Assembly: GCA_036346355.1 (NCBI GenBank)
Contig: CM070577.1
Location: 84,776,509-84,840,508 of the forward strand
Source: Rhipidocladum racemiflorum
Taxonomy: Eukaryota > Streptophyta > Magnoliopsida > Poales > Poaceae
Length of the DNA: 64,000 nt
Direction: 5' to 3'
Shown: positions 21,901 through 34,118 of the stretch, piece by piece
Position numbering within the stretch: position 1 is the first letter of the stretch
Layout: each line of letters opens with the position of its first letter
The notes under the pieces: generated by a model
Told to the model about the DNA's origin: nothing
The model's database searches: none
What the model saw: the letters and a program-made list of their open reading frames with translations, nothing else
Translations under genes and position numbers: made by a program

Positions 21901-24900
21901 CTTTCCCAGACTTGCTGAGTACGTTTGTACTCACGGGCTACATCAATGTTGTCATCATCAGAGGTTTATCAAGACGCGGCAGAGGAGGGCGAGTTCTACG
22001 CGGAGGAGTACGAGGAGGGCTGCCAGGAGGACTAGTCGCGTTTCTAGTCGTCGCCTGTGGCGTTTTGGCGTCTGCCTGTTTCGCTTTTGTTTCCGCTGTT
22101 TTGGTTCCGGTCTTTAGACCGAGTATTGTAATAAGTGGCCATGTGGCCCGTACTTGAATATTTATATTGCAAGTTTCGTTTTGTCTGGCAATGATGTATC
22201 ACTGTGACTGTGTGTACTAGCTACTGATCTGGGACTAGTACGGAAATGCACAGGAGATTTCGGATAGCCGATCCGGGGTCTCACAGGATTGGAAGTAGAA
22301 AGAATACATGCATGTCCAAACGACTGTATACTCTATCGCAAAGAGTATTCAGACATGCATGTATGTCCGGTATGCAAAGCACCAAGATACAAGCGAAAGA
22401 GTGATGACAGCAATGTCAGCGAGGTGAAGAAAGGACCTCCTGCTAAAGTGGTCTGGTATTTGCTAGTAATCCCTCGGTTGAAGCGTTTATTTGGAAACAA
22501 AAAGCACGCCAAATTGTTGTGATGGCACTCGAAAGAGCGTAAGAGGGATGGAAAGCTGAGACACCGTGCTGATTCTGCCCAGTGGAGAACCATCGATATG
22601 CTCTTCAGGAACAAATTCGGAAATGAACCTAGGAATATAAGGTTTGGATTGAGTACAGATGGAATGAATCCTTTCGGTAATATGAGTAGCATTCATAGCA
22701 CTTGGCCCGTGACTCTCTGTATCTACAACCTTCCTCCTTGGTTGTGTATGAAACGAAAGTACATTATGATGTCACTGCTTATTCAAGGGCCGAGACAACC
22801 TGGCAACGATATTGATGTATACCTGCAACCATTGGTGGAAGATCTTCTGATACTGTGGAATGAAGGTGTGCAGGTATGGGATGAGTACAAACGAGAGTAC
22901 TTCACTCTACATGCATTATTGTTTTGCACCATCAATGATTTTCCTGCCCTAGGTAACCTATCTGGTCGTACTATAAAAGGGGCCAAAGCATGTCCACAGT
23001 GCTTGGATGAAACAGATAGTGTGTGGCTCAACAACTCAAGAAAAACTGTGTATATGCGTCACCGTAGGTTCCTTCGAAGGAATCACCCCTACCGCAATAT
23101 GAAGAAACAATTTGACGGAACAAAGGAGAACGGTTTAGCTCCAAGGCCTCGTCGTGGGGAAGAAGTATATGATATGGTTAAGGATATTAAGGTTGTACTT
23201 GGAAAAGGTAGTAATAATACTTCAAGATCCCGAACTGAGAAGACCACGTGGAAGAAGAGATCGGTATTTTGGGATTTGCCCTATTGGAAAGACTTAGAAG
23301 TTCGACACTGCATCGATGTCATGCACGTAGAGAAGAACGTATGTGACAGTTTGATTGGTCTTTTATTGAATATTCCTAGCAAAACTAAGGATGGACTCAA
23401 GTCACGAAAGGACCTAGAAGATATGAAAATCAGATCCGAGCTACATCCTCAAGACACCGGGTCAGGCCGACTTTATCTTCCCCCAGCTTGCTACACTCTA
23501 TCCAAGAAAGAGAGAACAGAACTTTGCAAGTGCTTACATAGTGTGAAAGTTCCGTCCGGTTATTCCGCAAACATAAAAAAACTGGTTTCAATGAAAGATT
23601 TGAAGTTAACTGGCATGAAGTCTCACGATTGTCATGTGATGATGACACAAATAATTCCTATTGCAATTAGAGGTATTTTGCCTGACAAAGTCCGAGAGAC
23701 AATAATGAGGTTATGTTTCTTCTTTAACGCAATTTCACAGAAGGTTATCGATCCCGTTGGACTATGTGAACTGCAGGATGATGTGGTGAAGACTCTATGC
23801 CAACTAGAGATGTACTTTCCTCCATCATTTTTTGATATCATGGTCCATCTCATTGTTCATATTGTGAATGAGATAAAGATACGCGACCCTGTATTCTTGC
23901 ATCAGATGTACCCGTTCGAGAGGTACATGGCTGTTCTGAAGAAATATGTACGTAATCGATCTCGGCCGGAGGGCTGCATTGTAGAAGGTTATGCAACCGA
24001 AGAGGTTATCGAGTTCTGCGTCGATTACATGGACAATGTCGATCCGGTTGGTGTGCCTGTATCTCGACATGAGGGTAGGCTAGCCGGAAAAGGGGTCATC
24101 GGAAAGAAATCAATAAATACTTACGATCATGTTTTGTTTGAGCAAGCACATTTCACAGTCTTGCAACAATCAGTTGAGGTGTCCTCGTTTATGGACTTGC
24201 ACAAGGATGAGCTACGGAGGGAAAACCAAGGACGATCAGAGGTTTGGATAACAAAAGAGCACAACCGTTTGTTCAATCACTGGTTTAAGGAACACATGAC
24301 TGGGAGAGAAACGAGTGTTACATTGAGGTGGTTGGCAAAGGGGCCATCAGGTACAATCGTGACATGGCAAGGATACGATATAAATGGGTATACATTTTAC
24401 ACTAGAGGTCAAGATAGCAAAAGCACTTACCAAAACAGTGGTGTTCGCATATATGCTTATGACAGCACAGGCAGTACGAAGAGCAGCTTCTATGGGTTCA
24501 TAGAGGAGATTTGGGAGCTCGACTATTGTATTTTCAAGATCCCGATGTTTCGGTGTCGTTGGATCCAACTCCCAAAGGGTGTGAAGGTGGACAAGTATGG
24601 CTTCACTATTGTGAACATTGAACATGTCGGATATACAAATGAACCATTCGTACTTGCGAAGCAAGTAGCACAAGTCTTTTACGTAATCGACCCGGCAGAT
24701 AAGAAGCGTCATGTTATTCTTCACGGAAAAAGAAGAATCGTCGGAGTTGAGAATGTCATGGATGAGGACGAGTACAACCAGTTTGACGAGTTGCCACCTT
24801 TCGTAGATGGAAGCATCAGGCTAGATGAAGAAACCACTGAGGAAGAAGCTACATATCATCGCGATGATCACGAAGAAGGGCAAATTGTTAAAGAAAATTA

Positions 24901-24901
24901 G
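18979..24901 (+). pseudogene. TNP2-type CACTA transposase, split by an LTR
   Basis: Part 1 (18979-19513) begins MDRRWMSD, shifts frame near 19005, and carries the transposase-associated zinc region (YIHCPCIDCKNEK, HLIRRGFLPGY) up to SNGWSDKS. An LTR remnant (19514-22285) follows and about 30 codons are missing. Part 2 (22286-24901) resumes with IHACPNDCILYRKEY, then the tnp2 core (GLSTDGMNPFG; NDFPALGNLSG; IDVMHVEKNVCDSL), a DUF4218-like part (PFERYMAVLKKYVRNRSRPEG) and a DUF4216-like end, stopping at 24899-24901. In part 2 the only break is TGA at 22520-22522, where relatives have Arg (CGA), a CpG transition. The enzyme would cut and paste CACTA ends. This copy is inactive. Confidence 0.93.
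19514..22285 (+). mobile_element. LTR remnant inside TNP2 (relative of the gypsy LTR)
   Basis: The right end GATCCGGGGTCTCACA and the last 1.6 kb (from about 20690) are clearly homologous to the gypsy LTR U5. The left part has a different sequence, with a GC-rich block at 19676-19830, and lacks a TGTAACATCC start. No 5-bp duplication was found (right flank ggatt). It is thus a 5'-truncated solo LTR, or an insertion that came with a deletion of TNP2 codons. The palindrome module is at 21474-21499. Confidence 0.75.
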
Positions 24902-24934
24902 CTAGCAGTAATGTCAATGTGATGTAAAAAAATA

Positions 24935-25575
24935 TAATGTAAATATGACGTCAAAAATATGCATTTATGTAGACTTTTAGTTGTTATTCTCATTTTGATT
25001 ACATTTTTGGAATATTGTTATAATATCAAAAAACTAACAATCCTATATTGTAAATAAATATATACCTATTATATATTTATGTCGACTTTTTGTTATTATA
25101 CTCATGTTGATTACAATTTTGGAATATGTTTATAATATCAAAAAACTAACAATCCAATCTTGTAAATAAAATATGTACCTATTATATATTTATGTGGACT
25201 TTTTGTTATTATTCTCATGTTGATTACATTTTTGGAATATTGTTATAATATCAAAAAACTAACAATCCTATATTGTAAATAAATATATACCTATTATATA
25301 TTTATCTCGACTTTTTGTTATTATACTCATGTTGATTACAATTTTGGAATATGTTTATAATATCAAAAAACTAACAATCCTATCTTGTAAATAAAATATG
25401 TACCTATTATATATTTATGTGGACTTTTTGTTATTATTCTCATGTTGATTAGATTTTTGGAATATTGTTATAATATCAAAAAACTAACAATCCTATATTG
25501 TAAATAAATATATACCTATTATATATTTATGTCGACTTTTTGTTATTATACTCATGTTGATTACAATTTTATAAT
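24935..25575 (+). repeat. 113-bp tandem array with dimeric order
   Basis: Between five and six monomers of 112-113 bp, phased on gtagac/gtcgac/gtggac at about 24968, 25081, 25194, 25306, 25419 and 25531. Two monomer types alternate (ttgtaaataaatatatacc with gtcgac or ctcgac; ttgtaaataaaatatgtacc with gtggac), giving a 225-bp higher-order unit. The array begins 35 bp after the TNP2 stop and may be its 3' UTR or terminator region. Confidence 0.85.
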
Positions 25576-25596
25576 AACAACAAACTAAAAAACCTA

Positions 25597-25715
25597 TATT
25601 TGTGTCGGTTTTATCCTTAAACCGGCACAAATAAGACACTTTTCAGTGTCGGCTCATGGTTAAAACCGACACTAATATAGTTTCAGTGCCGGTTCGTTAA
25701 TGGAACAGATACTGA
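25597..25715. repeat. Internal block of CACTA subterminal-type repeats
   Basis: Four to five copies of the tgtcggtt/aaccgaca motif, otherwise confined to the element ends, sit 8 kb inside the element between the 113-bp array and the second gene. No CACTA terminus is next to them. They may control the second gene, or be the relic of a former end. Confidence 0.65.
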
Positions 25716-25778
25716 AAACCTACCGTATATATATATCTCCCGTACTTAACCCTAAGTTCACCACTCGCCACTCTCCGC

Positions 25779-26705
25779 TGTTGGGAATCTCTCCCTATCT
25801 CACAAGTGTTTATCGCAAACACTCTATCTGGCTTCTTCTCATATGGACGCACACGCACTCATGTAGACACGAAACAACAAGAAGCTAGCTCATTTGTTGA
25901 CTCAGGCCACACTGGCTCCCATCGTTTTCATTCATATTAATAGGCCAAGTACAAAGTAACAACTAACGCACACCCTCCCTACATGCAAGCAACTCACACA
26001 CACCTCCCTGCATGCAGAACGTGCAAGTAGTGGAAGAGCCCAGTCGCCATATCCTATTCTCCAGCCAAGAATTCTCTTCGTGGCTTTGACGTGGGACTGG
26101 AGATCTTCATGCACAACTACCTCCTATCTAAACTCACGCATATCCTAAACAGTTACAACAATCCACACGGTAGCACGCACTGCTTTCACACGGCATCACG
26201 ACTTCTCACCGAGCTTGTGTTCGGTTCAAGGCAGCGACTCACGCAATCACACGCCGAGCACCAAGCTGCACTTGATCTACCGGCTCCAGCCTATGTATTG
26301 TTACATGCAAAGGACTACACGCACTATTATTTACTACATGCAAGACAATAAAATAAACATGCAGCATATGAATCAAGATTAGTTCTAACAAATTCCCCCC
26401 TAATCTTGATTCTCCATTCATAAACCACTTCAAAGAAGAGCAGGTTCATCACTTGTGTAGCCTTGGGTGAACAGGGCCTTCTCCTCCTTTTCTTTCTTAG
26501 GACATTCCCAAGCAAAATGTCCATAATCTTGACAGTTGTAGCATTGTACCTTGCTCTTGTCTTTGTGCCCGCCCGCCCGGTGCTCGTCTCCGCCGGTGGT
26601 CATCCCCGCCCGGTGCTCGTCTCCGCCAGTGGTCGTCCCCGCTCGACCCCGCCCACCGCCGTGCTCAATCCCACCCCGCCTGGTCCGCCCCGCGACACAG
26701 AGGTA
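25779..26705 (-). mobile_element. Copia-like LTR plus gag fragment, truncated
   Basis: LTR at 25779-26390 (612 bp) in minus orientation: TGTTAGAAC start at 26390 and CCCAACA end at 25779. A polypurine tract AGGGGGGAATT (minus strand, 26391-26401) adjoins it. Then a gag C-terminus runs leftward in translation from about 26705 to 26400, with a Gly/Arg-rich region containing a 12-aa duplication (TTGGDEHRAG twice), the CCHC knuckle CYNCQDYGHFAWEC and a tail SDEPALL. Gag runs straight into the PPT, so the family has no pol: a gag-only non-autonomous element. The 5' LTR and gag start are missing. Confidence 0.75.
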
Positions 26706-27879
26706 AGAACCCCGCTGTCAGACCCCCAATGGAATCCAACTCGATGACAATCTCCGATCAGTGAATAGCACCAGAAAACGTAAGGAGCAAGAAGAACAAG
26801 AACACAGCTACTCTAACAAACTACCAGAACGTACGAATAAGATCAGGAATCGTATCTCTTTTCCTTTCTAGTCTGGGTTATATACCCGAATAGTTACATC
26901 TTTAATCTCAGTCATTCAAAACAGTGAAATGGTAATAAACAAGCAGATGAAAAATTACGACGAGCTGAATGAAAACGGTAATAGTGGGATTCCCTCAGGT
27001 CTTGACTCGCCGTTGGATCGATCCATCATTTATCTCTGTGTTTGCTAGCCGTTGATTGCTCCTAACTGAAATTCATTTTGAGTATATGTCCACGTCACAA
27101 GTGCCATGACTTAATATTTGTTTTAGAGTAAAGTTCCCCGTATATGCAAATTCTGGAAATTAGGTCAATACTTAAGGAACCACAAAACATAGGATGAACT
27201 CCCCCTTAATTAAACGTGTGCATACAAGAATATGCTTGAAAACCATATGCACGTATTTAAGTTGAAAACTTGGTGTAGCTAACCCTATATTTTAGCTCTG
27301 AGGAATGCAGTATGACACCGAATGCATACCTCTAAAATTTATATTTTTCCATCTAATTGAGACTAAACCATAGTACAAACAATCCTAGCGCAGCATTTGC
27401 TGTTGTGGGCCCCACGGGAGAGCAGTATGGACATGCCTCTACCCTAAGTCGTATTAACCCTGGATTAGTGGTCTTAAACCACAGGTTTAATAACTTAACC
27501 CTGAATTTGTTCTCCCAACTCTCTCTCTCTCCTCTCTCTCTCTCATTATTTTATGTGTTGCGCCTCCCACCGCTAGATGGAAGAACCTCTATGATGAGGA
27601 ACATCACTGGCAGTTCTATATACAAACCATCAGCGACATCATCACAAATGGTTCTAACTAAAAAACCATATGTGATATTGTCCTTTGTATTTGGATTTCG
27701 CATATACTTGTCCTTGTATTGTGTCAGTATGAGAATATCTTTCCTAAATTCTTTATCCAAACCTATTGATCATTAATTTGGATTTCGCATATACTTATCG
27801 TTGTATTGTTTATTGAATAGATTTCGCATATACTTGTCCTTATCATGTTTATTGAATAGTAAACAAGGCAGAACAACAT
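26706..27879. other. Unassigned CACTA interior
   Basis: No credible gene. It begins tgtcagacccc, which could be an LTR edge, though no partner was found. It includes a CT-rich microsatellite-like tract (27515-27545) and a repeated phrase tttcgcatatacttgtcctt (27697, 27785 and 27822, with variation) just before the second gene. It probably holds the promoter or 5' UTR of that gene. Confidence 0.4.
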
Positions 27880-28793
27880 ATGGAGGGGACCCCTGAGCCT
27901 AACCCGAGCAGGAGCCCGAGCAGGAGCCCGACTAGCTTCCTTAACCTCGACGAACTGGAAGTCGGCGCCGTGGTTCCACCTACCACTGATATCGAAGTAG
28001 CAAGGCGTCGTGGTCGAGGGCAAACCAAAAAACCTGAAGGCAGACATACCATCTCCGATGTTACAGATTCTGGGTCCCCTATAGAATCAAAAGAAGTAGC
28101 GGCTAAGTACAGGTCAACCTGCGGATATATTGCCAGGGATAAAGTTCCAATCACCTATCAGGATTGGCATAAAGTACCCCGCGCCACCAAAGAGGACCTT
28201 TGGACAGAGCTAAAACAAAGCTTTGAATTCCCCGAAGAAGCTGAAGACCTCGTGCGCCGGGATGCATTGATGACCATGGGTACGTGTTGGAAGAACTTCA
28301 AGACCCGGTTGAATTGCACATATGTGAAGAAAAACCTGAGTCCCATCGGGAAATATCCGAAATTGGAACCATACTGGGAGGAGTTCGTGGCGATGAAGTT
28401 ACAAGAATCAGCAAAGAAGTCAAGTGAGGACCACGCGACAATCTCCAGAAAGAATATTCATCCCCACAGATTAGGCACAGGTGGATACGCGGGAAAAATC
28501 CCCCAATGGGAAAGGCAAGAAGCAGAGTCCATTCAGTCCACTAGCAGAAGTCCCTTGTTTGGACTACCAGACCGAGTCAAGCACTATGTGCTGGCAAGGG
28601 CAACTGTCACGTCTGGTGGGGTATTATCATTCAAAAACTCAGAAGACGAAGCGATCTCCAACAAAGTCAAAGACTTGTCTGTCCAGGCTACCCAAGGCAC
28701 TTTCGTTTCAGATAGGGATAAGGATGAACTTACGGTGGCCTTAGGAACCAAAGAGCACCCTGGTCGGACACGAGGTGTTGGGGGCTAAGGTAC

Positions 28794-31700
28794 TGTGAGA
28801 CCATCATTTTTATGTCACTAAGTAACATAAATATGAGGCTCTTAAGTGCTTCCTGTGCCATTCCCATGATCAGTGGCTGGCACGCACAAACACAATTTGG
28901 AAATTACAGCCACACAGATACACATTTTTATTACATCACAAGTTTTATAGTATTATTACAATACCAAAAGTAGCAGGAAATTAAAACCATGTCTCATAGT
29001 GTGCCAACTATTCCATAACTCCACAGGCAACTGCTGAGATGAACCTAGAAAGATCAGTCGTCGCTAAAATTCGCAGGTTCCTCATATTCATTTCCGTTAT
29101 TATCGTAATCTTGCTCATCACCTAAAAACATTGTTGAAGCAAGTTGAGTACATTGGTACTCGCAAGACTTTGTAGTGTATGCAATTCCTGGAATATATGC
29201 AGGCTGAAATAGAAAGTGGGTTTCTACGGTTGTTTTGCATAAAGCGAAAGTTTTGAATGAAGTAATACTGAATAATAATGGAAAGCGTAACTAGAAATTT
29301 AAAACAGTTTAATAAGTAATTTAAATAACAAGTAGTAAGATGAAATATAACAATCTACTCACGGCCCTTTGTGAGTAAATTAACGAAAAAGACCCTCCAT
29401 GGTCTTATATGAACAAATGTAACAATAAGTGACATTAAAGGGTGTAAACCATTTCCCAAATCATTTAATCAAAGATTTTTGAAAACAGAAACAGCTAACT
29501 AGTGTCAATTCGCCAAGTCGTCCATGACCGTGGACACGGCTATTCGAATAGTTTTAGACTCTGCAGAGTTGTACAGCTTTACCTACAAGAAATGTTCTCC
29601 CTTTTTGCTAGGCCATCAACACACTTCCTTTGGTGTGCCGCCAGAGAGTTCATTACGAAACTGTTCGATTACTTGAACCTTAACTTTGCACTAGCCCAAT
29701 GACGTTACTCCTACTATGATGGAAGCAAACAACAGTGAAGCAATAGTATTCAGGAGCCCGCGGCTCAAATGGTACAACAACAGCCCCAAATTCATAGCCA
29801 GGCGTACACCGTTACAACAGCAGATGCCAACACCTCGGTGATGACACCTCCCTCGAGCAAACCAATATTCGGAATGCCCGTGCTACAACTGCCTACCAAT
29901 GTGCAAAGCTAATTCCCAAATAATTTAATAAGTTAAGACTGTCCCATTTCAGTACTTGTGGATGTACGGTTTACTTGGATCATGCAACACTACGTTCGGT
30001 CCTCAAAGTGACATGGGCGATAACTCCACCCTAGCTACGTACACGTTAAAACATGTACAACCGGCTATTGCCAATAATCACCCACGTCGAAATCAATAGT
30101 TTTATTTTCATTTTTACCAAACTACCAGTATCCTTTACTGCTTAAATAAACTATAAAAAGATTTCATAAAGAAGTGTGTATGTGGGTGTAGATGTCAACG
30201 TATCATTCTAAGCATTGCTAAGCAGATGCAATTAATATTCGTTATAGCCCATCTTTTAATTGAGTATCCATTCCTATGGTTATCATGGGGTTTATGTTGA
30301 TATGATTAAGACAATATATCAACATTGGGTTATAACTACCAAGAGTGTGAAATAAATAGTTAAAATATGAGCATGCAGGAAGATTCTTAATCACATTTTA
30401 TCTGGTTGTAAAATCTGGGTTCAAAAATGATCAAAGGGGTGCTTGCGTTGCTCCTCAGCGGTGTAAGCTGGATCGGTGTCGTCGACGGTGTAGTCGGTAA
30501 TCTCAGCGTCTATACGTTGACCAAAAACATAGCAAACGAAAAACTTCAATATCGATAAAAGAAACAAATACATGAACAAAGAAAGCAGTTGAAAGATTCA
30601 AATGAAATCGCTCCAAGACAATCAAGATAGCAATCAACTTCGATCATCATTTCATGTATTAGCCAAGTTATATGGTTTTGGTCCTAAGGATAAAGGTATG
30701 TAGGACAACTACTTTTCTTTATGTATTATTTTATTTTAATTTACAAATTCAGGAAGCTAAGATTGTAAAATCAAATTTAATAAAGTTCATTTTCAAGGTG
30801 TGGTGTTGATTGCACTAATATTAGTTAGTACATAAGCAACCTTAATCATGTTAGACAAAAGAAATATGGTACACCCTATCTTTTATATTACTAACTAATT
30901 CTAATTAATGTAATGAGCACAAAGAAACAAGTTTCATTCATTTTGGACCATTTTTGAGTAAGTTATAACCATTATACTAATTTTCTACATAGTATTCAAG
31001 CTTAATAGGAAAAGTTCACAAAATAACTTCAAATTTAAATCTAATTACATATTTGGACAGTACTTGACATAAGGATTCAAACAAAATTGGTTTCACTCAA
31101 TTTGGACTTAGTTTGCAAAAATTCTATATGGAACATATTCAAATCTCAAGCTTTAAATTCAAATTCAGATTTAAATTGCTAAACAAGTTCCAAATATTTT
31201 TGCATATTATGAAACTAGATGATTTATGATGAATTTACAAACAAGTTTCACTTGATTGGATTTACAGATAAAAAGTTATATGCATTTTAACCTATTCGGT
31301 TCAATAAAATCAAAAGAAAAGAGGAAATACGTTTTCCCTAAGAGAAAACGTATTTCAGCGTTTTGCGCGGCTAAACCGTTTGAATTGGGTCACGGTCGCT
31401 GACGACTCGGGCCCGCTTGGCAGTGCCTACGCGCGGGTGCGTGTGCGGTTGCCCGCGACTGACAACTTGGGCCCACCTGTCGGCGCTTTACGTTAAGAGC
31501 ACAGGGCGCAGCCACAGCTGACATGTGGGGTCGGCTTGGCAGTGCCTTGCGCAGTGCGTGTGAAGCTGACGCACATGGCCCGCACGGCAGTGACTCAGAG
31601 CAGGGCGGCCATGGCTGGAGCTCACCGGCGACTAACCGGCGACGTCGGTCCACTTTGGATGGTTCCCACGGCTTCACAGGGCCTTGGTGATTCCAGGGAA

Positions 31701-33397
31701 CCATCTGGATATGGGTGGTGTTCGGAGAAATCAAGCTCACGGCGATGATCGGCGGAAGCTTACGGTGGCGCATGGTGCGACAACACTACGGTTCAATCCG
31801 GGATGAATGATCATGTGCAAAAGCTCTAATGGGCTATGAGGATACTATCCATATACTTAAACCGAAGAATGGGTGGCCGGGTGGTATTCTCACCGTGCGG
31901 CGGCGATGGCGGAAGAGGTTGCACGGTGCGGGAGCAAACGGAGAGGGTTCAAGCTGAAATAAGGTGCGCATAAGCTTCGTGAGTCATCAGGGATACTTTG
32001 GAAAAGATCAATTTGATCGCTTCCTTACCGAGGTGCACGAATTTGAGGTTACCCCCAAATCGGGTTTCGCCGGCTGCGGAGAAGAAGGGCTCGGCTGGGG
32101 GTGGATTAGGGCGTGTGAGGGTGAATGGGTGTGTGCTCCGAGTTTGGTTGGGTTTGAGCGTGCTGCTCGATCCCTTAAATAAGCACGGAAGGCGGTTTAG
32201 CGAGGAGTGGCCTGTGGAGAAAAATGGCGGCGGGTTTCAGTGCTCTCTGGAGCTCTCCCTTCAGCACGGCCAAAGGTCAAGGACACCGTGGCAGCAGCTG
32301 GCCAGGGCGGCCTCGAGGTGCACGACATTGCGGCGGGAATACGGACAAGAGACGAGGCGGTCTGGCCGACTCGGCAACAGAGAACGAAAGAGAGAAAGAG
32401 AGAAATAGAGAGGAGAAGGAAGAAGAAGGCTCTGGCCTTCGGGGTCCACAAGGCAGAGGGAGAAGAGAGAGAGCATGACGTGTGGGCTAGGTGTCCTTCG
32501 GGTCCTGTCGGCAGCGACTTAACGCTTGAGCCGGCTGGATTGTCACTGCAAACGTGGACCCACACGTAAGGGAAAGAAGAGAGTTCTAGGCCAATCTCCA
32601 CAGACAGCGCAATACACGAATTAATTCGTGGGTCATTTCATCACTAGAGTTTTCGAAACTTTTTGAGCAAGTGAAGAGGTAACTTATCTATCCTCAGTAA
32701 AATTTTGGGGTTAAGAAGATCTACCATTTATTTTTAATAATTCTGACATGCCGACTTTCACAAGATATTTACTTCGGTTTTCGGCTTAGTTAAGGGACTA
32801 AATCAACCTATTTAATTTTTAAATTTTTACTGAAGATGTGTTTCCATAACAAGGTTCTACCATAAAAATTTCAACATCATACTCGCATTATTTATCTCTC
32901 TATAATTCTTTTACTGATTTCTGCAGAATTGCAAATCTGCTTTGATTAAATACAAATAAATATCTAACCTTCTTAATAATTTTCACCAATTTTTGTGGAA
33001 GAAGGTGATATGTATGAGGTCGTATGGTAAAAATTCCAAGGCTTAGATTGCTCCACGTTTTTCTCCATAATTCTGACATGGATCAGGGCAGAGATAATAT
33101 TTATCATTTTAATTTGTTTTCTTCACTAGTAAATGCATTCACATGGTCTTTTGACCAGCTAAGAGTGTTTCTAGGGTAGTCCACTATTAGATCAGAATTA
33201 CTATGGTAATTTCCAAAATTTACCATTCTATCATTTCTTCTCTTCTTCTTTTATTTGATTCCAATAATCATTTCAATTATTCATTTCAATCAACAAACAA
33301 ATCAACAAATGTACATAAAATCAAGAAATAAAGCAAGGAAACGATTCCACATTTTTAATATTGGATTTTAAACTTTTATAAATTTGAGGATGTTACA
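28794..33397 (-). mobile_element. 4.6-kb solo LTR, minus orientation
   Basis: Minus-strand TGTAACATCC at 33397 and GGTCTCACA at 28794, with a perfect TSD ggtac at 28789-28793 and 33398-33402. No internal region: the product of LTR-LTR recombination. The palindrome module is at 29541-29568. The GC-rich part (31360-32600) gives long frames on both strands, but none is a recognised protein. A perfect 13-bp inverted repeat (GAAATACGTTTTC, loop 7) is at 31324-31356. Confidence 0.93.
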
Positions 33398-33983
33398 GGT
33401 ACCTTGGAGCAAGGGATTCCCAGAACACGCCAGCTCTTATAGGAGTCGGAAGAGAACCAAAGACTCGAAAATCGAAAATGAACGAGAAGCAATAAAGCAA
33501 GAGCTGCTTCGAGATTTACATGACACCATACAAGAACAAGTGCAAAGACAAGTGGAAAGACAAGTGCAAGCAGCCCTAAGCCATGTAGAAGTCGAGAACA
33601 CTATTATCCCCGGCACCTCGCGCCATCGCAGCAGTTGTGCGTCCACACCACTAGTAGAAGATACATTATTAGCCCATTATCCTGTGGACGACATACAATA
33701 TCCAACACCTTGCCAGCTCAACATTCCTATCATGAACATCTCTATTCAGGCTGCTACAGGCATGGCTTATCCGTGCCAAGAAGGGGGCGTTTTGCACAAC
33801 TCCCCAATCGCGCCGGGATACACAAAGGTCGAGGTGGACACGGTACTTCCGCAGTTCACCGACATGATGTTGGAAATGCCCGGACATGATGAAGTGACAA
33901 CTTTAGGAAGTGCCATGCACACATTCATTCAGTGGCGCAAGCGTGACATTGTTCTCGACCTTCAATTGCCGTCATATCCTCCC

Positions 33984-34118
33984 GTAGATCTTCCGCAGTC
34001 GTCACCAGCAGCTCAGTGTCCTCTAATAGATCTTCCTCAGTCATCACCAGCAGCTCAGTGTCCTCCAATAAATCTTCCGCAGTCATCACCAGCAGCTCAG
34101 TGTCCTCCAATAGATCCT
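33984..34118 (+). repeat. 45-bp coding tandem repeat
   Basis: Three units of 45 bp encoding DLPQSSPAAQCPP plus two variable residues, inside the second CACTA gene between its Ptta-like and protease domains. It is a Pro/Ser-rich linker of the kind that expands by slippage. Confidence 0.85.

Noticed and set aside
26550..26700. Captured GC-rich host exon ending in a GGTAAG-like donor
   Set aside because: On the minus strand it reads as the Gly/Arg-rich part of Copia gag in frame with the zinc knuckle.
31390..32601. Overlapping frames of 70-136 aa in the solo LTR
   Set aside because: All strands are open because of high GC. No motif, and they lie inside a TSD-bounded LTR.
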